Assembly: GCA_002501845.1 (NCBI GenBank)
Contig: DAOL01000092.1
Location: 173-6,331, forward strand
Direction of reading: 5' to 3'
DNA: 6,159 nucleotides
Source of the DNA: Nitrososphaera sp. UBA217
GTDB taxonomy: Archaea; Thermoproteota; Nitrososphaeria; Nitrososphaerales; Nitrososphaeraceae
Shown: piece after piece, positions 1 through 4,352 of the stretch
Position numbering within the stretch: the first letter of the stretch is position 1
How the letters are laid out: each line of letters starts with the position of its first letter
Notes under the pieces: model-generated
The model's input: the letters and a program-made list of their open reading frames with translations, nothing else
What the model was told of the DNA's origin: nothing
The model's database searches: none
Program-made: the position numbers and the translations under genes

Positions 1-860
1 AGGTCGAATAGCTCGCCCATCGTATCGACGCGGATCACGCCGCACTGCGCAAAAGCTGCTTCATAATTTGCGTCAGATCCGCCTAGTGCGCCGGTGTGAG
101 AGGCAGCCGCCTTGGCGCCCTCAGCTGTTCGACCGGCCTTGAGAACGATTATGGGTTTTCTTTTTTCAATAGTTATCCTCTTTGAGATGTCCATAAATCG
201 CCTTCCGTTGCGGATGTCTTCGAGATACATCACGATGACCCGAGTGTCCTGATCTTCTGCCAAAAGCTCCAGGACGTCGCTTTCGTCCATGTCCACCTTG
301 TTGCCCATGCTGATGACCTTTGAAAAGCCGATGTTCTGCGCCTCTGCATCCTCGACGGTGGCAGCGCAGATGGCGCCGCTCTGTGATACAAGCGCAACAA
401 CTCCGTATTTTGGTGTGATCTTTAGGAAAGTAGAATTCATCATGTTGCTTGTTGACAGGCTCATAATGCCAAGGCAGTTCGGGCCGATAACCCGTATCCC
501 ATACTTTTTGGCGATTTCGCCGACTTCTTTTTCCAGCTTTGCTCCGGCTTCGTCTACCTCCTTAAACCCAGCAGAAACAATTATCGCGCCCTTGATTCCC
601 TTCTTGCCCACTTCTTCCATAACGGCCGGGGTGAACTTGCTGGGAGCAGCAACGACTGCAAGGTCCACCGATTCGGAGACATCGAGAACGCTCTTGTACG
701 CCTTCAGTCCCCCAACGGTCGGGTTCGATGGGGTGATGGGGAAAATCTTCCCCTTGAAGTGTTTTGCTATATTGTTAAAGATAGTCTTGCCAACGCCGGG
801 CTTTTCCGAGGCCCCGATGACGGCAATCGACCTCGGCGAAAAGAAGATCGAGCTGGACAT
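1..860 (-). CDS. ADP-forming acyl-CoA synthetase (acetyl-CoA synthetase/NDP-forming family), N-terminal part, cut by the window edge
   Basis: Reading the minus strand from the ATG at 860-858 gives 286 complete codons open to the window edge. The protein begins with a CoA-binding Rossmann segment (IAVIGAS, residues 12-18), followed by GPNCLG (126-131), SQSGA (159-163) and SHTGALGGSD (254-263). His255 in the last motif matches the phosphorylated active-site histidine of the alpha part of ADP-forming acyl-CoA synthetases, which make acyl-CoA from acid, CoA and ATP via acyl phosphate and phospho-histidine. Fused enzymes are usually near 700 residues, so about 400 (including the ATP-grasp part) would lie outside. 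In ammonia-oxidising archaea such enzymes serve as 3-hydroxypropionyl-CoA or 4-hydroxybutyryl-CoA synthetase in carbon fixation. That role is inference: which substrate, or plain acetate, cannot be told here. The start is firm, because an in-frame TAA lies upstream with no other ATG between, and a TATA box sits 26 bases before it. Confidence 0.9.
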   Translation of the reverse strand, partial: MSSSIFFSPRSIAVIGASEKPGVGKTIFNNIAKHFKGKIFPITPSNPTVGGLKAYKSVLDVSESVDLAVVAAPSKFTPAVMEEVGKKGIKGAIIVSAGFKEVDEAGAKLEKEVGEIAKKYGIRVIGPNCLGIMSLSTSNMMNSTFLKITPKYGVVALVSQSGAICAATVEDAEAQNIGFSKVISMGNKVDMDESDVLELLAEDQDTRVIVMYLEDIRNGRRFMDISKRITIEKRKPIIVLKAGRTAEGAKAAASHTGALGGSDANYEAAFAQCGVIRVDTMGELFD

Positions 861-882
861 GGGTGAAAAGCCTCTCAGGGTG

Positions 883-891
883 GTTATAAAT
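883..891. promoter_or_regulatory. Shared TATA (box A) element of a divergent promoter
   Basis: On the minus strand this reads TTTATAAC and is centred about 26 bases before the acyl-CoA synthetase ATG at 860, which predicts a leaderless transcript. On the plus strand the same bases read TTATAAAT and would place a start near 912-915, about 20 bases before the small ORF at 933. The minus-strand use is well supported by spacing; the plus-strand use is tentative. Confidence 0.6.
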
Positions 892-932
892 GCATCATCT
901 CTGCATTAGCTTTTTTACCGGCGACCGCAATA

Positions 933-1103
933 ATGCTGGCAATGTTAGGCGGCATGTGGTTGGTGCTGATAATACCGGCAATCGTCGCGTTTGTCTTTGG
1001 CGCATGGGTATTTTACAACATGGTTCTTGACGTATCAGAGCGATATACGGGACACGATGGATTGACTAGGTGCATCGAAGGTTGCCAGGTGACGCCCAAG
1101 TAG
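933..1103 (+). CDS. Possible small single-pass membrane protein (56 aa)
   Basis: I do not recognise a family. The ORF runs from ATG 933 to TAG 1101-1103. It encodes one strongly hydrophobic helix (about residues 8-32, with WLVLIIPAIVAFVFGAWVFY) followed by a short polar tail (DVSERYTGHDGLTRCIEGCQVTPK) with two cysteines spaced CxxxC (Cys47 and Cys51). Methionines at residues 4 and 8 are alternative starts. It fills an otherwise empty 300-base gap between two solid genes and has a plausible TATA box 45 bases upstream. Its last codons lie inside a strong hairpin (1078-1130), so the tail may be constrained by RNA or DNA structure. A coding role is plausible because of the clean membrane segment, but the ORF is short and chance cannot be excluded. 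Confidence 0.45.
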   Translation: MLAMLGGMWLVLIIPAIVAFVFGAWVFYNMVLDVSERYTGHDGLTRCIEGCQVTPK

Positions 1104-1137
1104 ATGGGCTATCTGCATAAAGGCAACCTTTATTTTC
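1078..1137 (+). terminator. Compound hairpin followed by a T-rich run, possible terminator or structured leader
   Basis: AAGGTTGCC (1078-1086) and GGCAACCTT (1122-1130) form a perfect 9-bp inverted repeat. Inside it, AGGT (1087-1090) can pair with ATCT (1111-1114), and GCCCA (1094-1098) with TGGGC (1105-1109), so the whole folds as one long interrupted stem. The right arm runs into TATTTT. The hairpin covers the stop codon of the small upstream ORF, and its T-rich tail is also the box A of the peptidase gene. Termination of the small gene is the simplest reading; a DNA operator at the peptidase promoter is an alternative. Confidence 0.5.
1129..1136 (+). promoter_or_regulatory. TATA (box A) of the M20 peptidase gene
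   Basis: TTTATTTT is centred about 27 bases before the TTG at 1160, the spacing expected for archaeal TBP/TFB promoters when transcription begins at the start codon. It therefore supports the TTG start and a leaderless mRNA. Confidence 0.55.
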
Positions 1138-1159
1138 AATTGTAAAACCCTACAATACA

Positions 1160-2515
1160 TTGAGCGCGATAAACGCGGTCGTGGATGTTGAAATGCCCGG
1201 ACTGATTTCGGACCTGCAGACGCTTATTCGGCAGCCAAGCGTTTCTGCAAAAAAGCAGGGCCTGGTAGAGTGCGCCAACTTGGTTTCTGAGACCATGCGT
1301 AAGGCGGGCATAAACTCCGAAGTGCTGTACCTCGATGACAGGAGCGTTCCGCCAATAGTGTATGGCGAAGTGAAATCAAGGTCAAACCCGAACAAGACAA
1401 TACTGTTCTACAATCACTACGATGTGCAGCCGGAAGAGCCTCTTGAATTGTGGAAGGATGATCCCTTTAGCGGCAAGGTCGAGGGAAACTACATCTATGG
1501 CAGGGGCTCGGCTGACGACAAAGGAGAACTAATCACTCGCGTAAAGGCGGTAGAATATTTCTGGAAAAAGACAGGCGACGTGCCCTGCAACGTCAAGTTC
1601 ATGGTGGAAGGGGAAGAAGAGATCGGGAGCGTGCACGTCGATCAATACCTTACCAAGTATCGCGACCGGCTTCGTTGCGACGGCGTGATATGGGAGTTTG
1701 GCTACGTTGACGCAAAGGACAGACCGATAATCAGCCTTGGCATGAAGGGTCTGCTGTATGTTGAATTGATAGCAAAGGGGCCGGTGAGAGATGCTCACTC
1801 GAGCCTTGCAGTCCTCATTGAAAACCCGGCATGGCGTCTAGTATCAGCACTTGCTACCATGCGCGACCAGAACGGCAAGATACTGATAAAGGACTGGTAC
1901 AAGGAAGTCAGGTCGTTTACAAAGGAGGAGCTCGAAGTAATTTCAAAGGAGCCGTTTGACGATAAAGAGTTCAAGCAGGAATATGGCATCAACCGATTAG
2001 TCAAGAACGCGAAAGGCAAGGACGTCAAGAAGGCGCTCGTAGGGATGCCGACGTGCAACATTGCAGGCTTTAATTCAGGCTATACAGGCGAAGGCGCCAA
2101 GACTGTGCTGCCGGCACTTGCAATGGTCAAGATCGACTTCCGTCTTGTGCCTAACATGATGCCTGAAAAGCAACAGGAGAGGCTAAAAAAACACTTGAAG
2201 CTGAAAGGCTTTGATGACATTGAGGTAAAATTCATTCATGGTGAGGCAGCCGCCAGGACGGCAATCCGCGACCCGTTTGTCAGGCAGGTTCAGCTGGCCG
2301 CCAAGGAAACTTTTGGTAATGCCATCACTAGCGTGTCTTCCGCAGGCACGGGACCTATGCACTCGTTTGTCAAGGTTCTCAAGGCGCCCTGCATCTCGAT
2401 AGGTGGCACTTACATGTTTGCCCGCATCCACTCGCCAAACGAGTTTGCGAGGATCGATCTCTTGAACAAGACTACAAAGTGCATTGGTAGAATAATGGAA
2501 AGATTCGCAAGCTAG
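1160..2515 (+). CDS. M20-family metallopeptidase / amidohydrolase (dipeptidase-like)
   Basis: This 451-residue protein has the full set of M20 di-zinc motifs. His86 and Asp88 lie in NHYDVQP, the metal-bridging Asp119 in GRGSADDKG, and the catalytic base and metal ligand Glu153/Glu154 in EGEEEIGS. A likely further ligand is Glu179, and the last metal-site His424 is in ARIHSPNE. The middle part (about 193-320, with GMKGLLYVELIAKG and His213 in DAHSS) is the dimerisation or lid domain. Length and motif order match cytosolic dipeptidases and acetylornithine deacetylase/DapE-like enzymes, which hydrolyse peptide or N-acyl bonds; the true substrate cannot be read from sequence. There is no signal peptide. 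The start is TTG 1160, chosen because a TATA box lies 27 bases upstream and no ATG occurs in frame before Met12 (1193). That ATG would be the only conventional alternative and would shorten the N-terminal helix. Confidence 0.92.
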   Translation: MSAINAVVDVEMPGLISDLQTLIRQPSVSAKKQGLVECANLVSETMRKAGINSEVLYLDDRSVPPIVYGEVKSRSNPNKTILFYNHYDVQPEEPLELWKDDPFSGKVEGNYIYGRGSADDKGELITRVKAVEYFWKKTGDVPCNVKFMVEGEEEIGSVHVDQYLTKYRDRLRCDGVIWEFGYVDAKDRPIISLGMKGLLYVELIAKGPVRDAHSSLAVLIENPAWRLVSALATMRDQNGKILIKDWYKEVRSFTKEELEVISKEPFDDKEFKQEYGINRLVKNAKGKDVKKALVGMPTCNIAGFNSGYTGEGAKTVLPALAMVKIDFRLVPNMMPEKQQERLKKHLKLKGFDDIEVKFIHGEAAARTAIRDPFVRQVQLAAKETFGNAITSVSSAGTGPMHSFVKVLKAPCISIGGTYMFARIHSPNEFARIDLLNKTTKCIGRIMERFAS

Positions 2516-2532
2516 AGGAATTTGCTGCTAAA

Positions 2533-2540
2533 TTAATAAT
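2533..2540 (+). promoter_or_regulatory. TATA (box A) of the 180-aa membrane protein gene
   Basis: TTAATAAT lies in the 47-base gap after the peptidase stop and is centred about 27 bases before the TTG at 2563. This suggests a separate leaderless transcript rather than simple read-through from the peptidase gene. Confidence 0.5.
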
Positions 2541-2562
2541 CAACCAGTCAATCCTATGATTA

Positions 2563-3105
2563 TTGAAACGCGGGCACTATGTTGTCATTGGCGGGGTTGC
2601 GCTCTTTGTGATCGGCATCGCAGTCACTGTAATCTGGGCGCTACCGATAGCCGAGCAGATCCGGCGAGAGACCGTATTTTTGCAGCGCGAGCAACTTGAC
2701 GCCGGAGAGTCAGGAGCGGTATCGCTTGACGTGACGGACACTTCAAAGCCGCTCTCGATATTCGTATCTTCGACGAACACTACTGTGCCGCTTACAATAT
2801 TGGTTACTTCCCCACAGGGCAAGACGCTGCTCGATTCCAACTTTACGGAAAACACGGTCATGAGCGCAGAGCCTACAGTAGCAGGCGCTTACAGCCTCCG
2901 CGTAACAAACCAAGGGCAGTCGACAACCATAATAGACGCGATATTTGGCCGGTTTCCAGGCATAGGGGAAAACAACCAAGTGAACTTTGAAACATTTGGT
3001 GGCGTATTTGAAGGGGTCGGTATAATCATCGCCGGCGTAATGGTCATCATAGCCGGAATCGTAGTTGTTATAGTCGACAGGAAAAAGCGTACACCGTCAT
3101 TATGA
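2563..3105 (+). CDS. Membrane-anchored protein with an external beta-rich domain (180 aa)
   Basis: No function is recognised. The N-terminus (MKRGHYVVIGGVALFVIGIA) starts a hydrophobic helix at about residues 7-27. Residues 30-145 form a polar, strand-rich domain, and a second helix at about 151-171 is followed by the positive stop-transfer segment DRKKR. Both ends therefore face the cytoplasm and the central domain lies outside. It carries two N-glycosylation sequons (Asn72-Thr-Thr and Asn93-Phe-Thr). The stretch from PLTILVTSPQGK to AGAYSLRVTNQGQS resembles the pattern of small beta-sandwiches such as GOLD/emp24 or PPC domains (hydrophobic strand, P-x-G turn, G-x-Y-x-L-x-V-x-N). This is a fold guess only. 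The start is TTG 2563: an in-frame TGA (2557-2559) closes the frame just upstream, and a TATA box lies 27 bases before it. The ATG at 2556 is in another frame. Confidence 0.78.
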   Translation: MKRGHYVVIGGVALFVIGIAVTVIWALPIAEQIRRETVFLQREQLDAGESGAVSLDVTDTSKPLSIFVSSTNTTVPLTILVTSPQGKTLLDSNFTENTVMSAEPTVAGAYSLRVTNQGQSTTIIDAIFGRFPGIGENNQVNFETFGGVFEGVGIIIAGVMVIIAGIVVVIVDRKKRTPSL

Positions 3106-3108
3106 AAA

Positions 3109-3126
3109 TGGATGGGGAGAGATTCG
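3109..3126 (-). repeat. Isolated copy of the tRNA-Val 3' end (candidate distal att site)
   Basis: On the minus strand this is T-loop position 56 through the discriminator A73 of tRNA-Val, identical over 18 bases to 3785-3802. Beyond position 3126 the similarity ends: no matching 5' T-stem strand, anticodon arm or D-arm follows, so it is not a tRNA gene. It begins three bases after the stop codon of the 180-aa membrane protein gene. The bases 3121-3130 form the palindrome GATTCGAATC and carry the canonical T at tRNA position 55. Confidence 0.75.
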
Positions 3127-3211
3127 AATCACGCAGCGGGTTTTATGTTTTCTATAGAATTGTTCAATGCAATTACACCAAAATAGCCATTAAAGACCTG
3201 TTTGCTTTGAC

Positions 3212-3256
3212 GTTCGAAGACAAGCCAAGACCTCGAACATGCTACGCTCTCATGTT
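3212..3256. repeat. Two overlapping inverted repeats directly before the GC-rich hairpin
   Basis: GTTCGA (3212-3217) pairs with TCGAAC (3233-3238), and AACATG (3236-3241) pairs with CATGTT (3251-3256). They share bases 3236-3238, so they cannot both form at once. The second one abuts the hairpin beginning at 3257 with no gap. Confidence 0.5.
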
Positions 3257-3291
3257 GCCCGGCTGCCGTCTGCCTTGTTGCGCGGCCGGGC
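3257..3291 (+). terminator. GC-rich 10-bp hairpin followed by T-rich sequence
   Basis: GCCCGGCTGC (3257-3266) pairs with GCGGCCGGGC (3282-3291) over 10 base pairs with one T-G wobble, leaving a 15-base loop. The following 20 bases are T-rich. On the plus strand this resembles an intrinsic terminator, possibly for read-through from the membrane protein gene ending at 3105. It may instead be part of a structured element together with its neighbouring inverted repeats. Confidence 0.45.
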
Positions 3292-3310
3292 TTATCGTTT
3301 GTATTGTTAG

Positions 3311-3359
3311 ACAAATTTTACCGCCAACGACATAGCGATTGCCGGTTTTCGAAATTTGT
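3311..3359. repeat. 8-bp inverted repeat ACAAATTT / AAATTTGT
   Basis: The arms lie at 3311-3318 and 3352-3359, perfect over 8 bp. An inner ACCG/CGGT pairing (3320-3323 with 3343-3346) could extend the stem after a small internal loop. It is the fourth inverted repeat in about 150 bases. Confidence 0.45.
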
Positions 3360-3470
3360 TGAGATCATGGTTAGCTCTTTTGTAGCGTGCTGGCTTTGTG
3401 CGCCGTCGTCTGTAAACATGTCATTAGATGCTGACACGTTATCTTCAACGTAATTAAATAGAGAACTACT

Positions 3471-3479
3471 CTTTATCTA
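3471..3479 (+). promoter_or_regulatory. TATA (box A) of the small membrane protein gene
   Basis: CTTTATCTA is centred 30 bases before ATG 3505 and 24 bases before the alternative TTG 3499. The spacing suits a start of transcription near 3501, which favours the ATG. Confidence 0.45.
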
Positions 3480-3504
3480 TTTTCAAGCGCAATAAGAATT
3501 GTCA

Positions 3505-3753
3505 ATGCGGGCCAAGATCGTAATAGGCATAGCTCTCATTCTTGTTGGTTTAGCACTTCAGTATTTGATCTTATTTGGCTATGTCAATGATTGCGCGCCA
3601 CGTTATGATTACGCGCCCGTAAATCGCGTTTGCGTACCAGCAGCATATCTCAGCGCAATTTCAATCATACAAATTTGCGTGATAGTAGCCGGTGGCGCGC
3701 TTGTTTTACTAGACATGAGGTTAAGAATAGTCAAAACGCGCCTGTCAAAGTAG
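3505..3753 (+). CDS. Small two-helix membrane protein within the tRNA-flanked segment (82 aa)
   Basis: No family is recognised. The protein has a hydrophobic helix at about residues 4-26 (KIVIGIALILVGLALQYLIL), an external loop of about 25 residues with two cysteines (in NDCAPRY and RVCVPAA) that could form a disulfide, and a second helix at about 51-70 followed by the basic tail RLRIVKTRLSK. Both termini are predicted to be cytoplasmic. The first helix resembles in style that of the 180-aa protein upstream (VIGG-ALFVIGI versus VIGIALILVGL), so the two may belong to one broad thaumarchaeal family of small membrane proteins. It is the only credible gene between the two tRNA 3' repeats. The ATG at 3505 is preferred over TTG 3499 because of TATA spacing; with the TTG the protein gains two residues. 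Confidence 0.6.
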   Translation: MRAKIVIGIALILVGLALQYLILFGYVNDCAPRYDYAPVNRVCVPAAYLSAISIIQICVIVAGGALVLLDMRLRIVKTRLSK

Positions 3754-3784
3754 CGCGCCTAGAAACTTTAGAGCATGAGAAGAG

Positions 3785-3802
3785 TGGATGGGGAGAGATT
3801 CG
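3785..3802 (-). repeat. tRNA-proximal copy of the 18-base direct repeat (candidate att site)
   Basis: Bases from T-loop position 56 to the discriminator of tRNA-Val, identical to 3109-3126 and 676 bases apart start to start. The match stops on one side at the discriminator base (3108 A versus 3784 G) and on the other at the C55/T55 difference (3127 A versus 3803 G). Confidence 0.75.
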
Positions 3803-3859
3803 GACTCTCGACCACCTGTGTGTAAGACAGGTATCCTAACCAGGCTAGACTACCCATCC
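3785..3859 (-). tRNA. tRNA-Val (anticodon UAC)
   Basis: The 75 bases fold into a full cloverleaf. The acceptor GGATGGG/CCCATCC pairs over 7 bp, and the D-arm GTCT/GGAT has loop AGCCTGGTTA. The anticodon stem CCTGT/ACAGG has loop CTTACAC, giving anticodon TAC (Val, GUA and wobble codons). The variable loop is TGGTC, the T-stem GAGAG/CTCTC and the discriminator A. T8, A14, G15-C48, G18G19, A21, T33, C56, A58 and G53-C61 are all in place. There is no intron and no encoded CCA. The T-loop reads TCCGAAT, so position 55 is C instead of the near-universal T (pseudouridine 55), which is odd for a functional tRNA. The 3' 18 bases are duplicated at 3109-3126. Confidence 0.95.
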
Positions 3860-3884
3860 GATAAAACTGCACGCCAGCTGCACG

Positions 3885-3893
3885 TATTAATAG
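3885..3893 (-). promoter_or_regulatory. TATA (box A) of tRNA-Val
   Basis: On the minus strand this reads CTATTAATA and is centred about 30 bases before the tRNA 5' end at 3859, the usual place for an archaeal tRNA promoter. Confidence 0.55.
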
Positions 3894-4019
3894 TATTGGG
3901 AGTATGCGCAAAAATAACCAATAGTATACCATAAAACAATTCTGATTTTTCCGGAAATATCTTTGTTGATCAACGCCACCAGCGAGTCCTGTCGACGGAA
4001 CCAGAGTTCGCGATTGGCA

Positions 4020-4038
4020 AGACGTATTAGATACGTCT
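4020..4038. promoter_or_regulatory. Perfect 8-3-8 inverted repeat over the TATA region of the pterin dehydratase gene
   Basis: AGACGTAT (4020-4027), TAG, ATACGTCT (4031-4038) is a perfect inverted repeat. Its centre is 24 bases before the ATG at 4053, exactly where box A must lie for a leaderless mRNA (GTATTAGA, 4024-4031). A dimeric regulator bound here would compete with TBP, so a repressor operator is a reasonable inference. Chance symmetry of an AT-rich box is the alternative. Confidence 0.5.
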
Positions 4039-4052
4039 CACTACTTTATTTC

Positions 4053-4352
4053 ATGTCTGACGAGGAGTATAGCAAGCTTTCAGAGAAGGAGATAAGGGAG
4101 CAAGTGGCCAAACTGGACGGCTGGAAGGTCGTCAGTGGCAAAATAAACAAGACCTTCGAGTTTGAAGACTTTGTACAGGCGTTTAGCTTTATGACTAGGG
4201 TCGCCATGGAGGCCGAAAAGATGAACCACCACCCGGAATGGTTCAATGTTTACAACCGCGTCAGAATAGACCTTGTGACACACGACGTCGGCGGTATCAG
4301 CAATTATGACATCAAACTTGCGAAAACAATAGACAGACTTGCTAAAGGCTGA
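4053..4352 (+). CDS. Pterin-4a-carbinolamine dehydratase
   Basis: This 99-residue protein matches the length and signature of the PCD/DCoH family. The core [18 protein letters not shown] (residues 55-72) and [19 protein letters not shown] (76-94) supply the catalytic histidines His59, His60 and His77, and Asp78. The enzyme dehydrates 4a-hydroxytetrahydropterin to quinonoid dihydropterin in the cytosol, recycling the pterin cofactor of aromatic amino acid hydroxylases. Homologues without such partners have been linked to other pterin or molybdopterin functions, and no hydroxylase is visible here. The ATG at 4053 is chosen over an upstream in-frame TTG (3963) because the family begins with a short acidic helix ([13 protein letters not shown]), the extra 30 residues look non-coding, and a TATA box lies about 25 bases before the ATG. 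Its stop codon abuts that of the convergent zinc-ribbon gene. Confidence 0.95.
   Translation: MSDEEYSKLSEKEIREQVAKLDGWKVVSGKINKTFEFEDFVQAFSFMTRVAMEAEKMNHHPEWFNVYNRVRIDLVTHDVGGISNYDIKLAKTIDRLAKG

Larger units (their letters stand above)
3106..3498. other. Gene-free stretch with att copy and inverted repeats
   Basis: I see no convincing protein gene here. The only long ORF (3102-3335, plus) begins within the stop region of the previous gene, reads through the antisense tRNA fragment, and is rich in unrelated cysteines and prolines. The stretch holds the tRNA fragment at its left end, four consecutive inverted repeats between 3212 and 3359, and the promoter of the small gene at 3505. No complete RNA gene was recognised. 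Confidence 0.6.
3109..3802. mobile_element. Minimal integrated element (or its remnant) at the 3' end of tRNA-Val
   Basis: Two identical 18-base copies of the tRNA-Val 3' end (3109-3126 and 3785-3802) lie in the same orientation and enclose about 658 bases. One copy completes the intact tRNA gene and the other is an isolated fragment. This arrangement is what tyrosine-recombinase integration into a tRNA gene leaves behind. The interior holds several inverted repeats and one small membrane-protein gene, but no integrase or replication gene. It is therefore either a decayed island or a non-autonomous element moved by an integrase in trans. A chance tRNA 3' fragment is the main alternative; an exact 18-base match ending precisely at the discriminator base makes that less likely. 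Confidence 0.65.

Noticed and set aside
289..909. 206-codon plus-strand ORF
   Set aside because: It lies antisense to the acyl-CoA synthetase, whose own frame carries all family motifs; the plus-strand protein is low in recognisable structure.
3109..3140. 3' half of a split (trans-spliced) or intron-containing tRNA gene
   Set aside because: Only 18 bases from T-loop position 56 to the discriminator match; no pairing 5' T-stem strand or anticodon arm follows on the minus strand, so it cannot form a tRNA half.
3102..3335. 77-codon plus-strand ORF after the 180-aa membrane protein gene
   Set aside because: It starts within the previous stop region, reads the antisense of the tRNA 3' fragment and the hairpin region, has no domain-like pattern, and has no promoter or ribosome site of its own.
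3889..3932. Repeated AATAGTAT motif with ATTGG/CCAAT arms upstream of tRNA-Val
   Set aside because: The arms are short and imperfect in AT-rich promoter sequence; not distinguishable from chance.
3965..3974. 10-base palindrome GTTGATCAAC upstream of the pterin dehydratase gene
   Set aside because: It is short, about 80 bases from the start codon and not linked to a promoter box; one such palindrome is expected by chance in a window of this size.
3963..4052. 30-residue N-terminal extension of the pterin dehydratase from TTG 3963
   Set aside because: The TATA box and palindrome lie inside this stretch, the family does not have such an extension, and the ATG at 4053 has good leaderless spacing.
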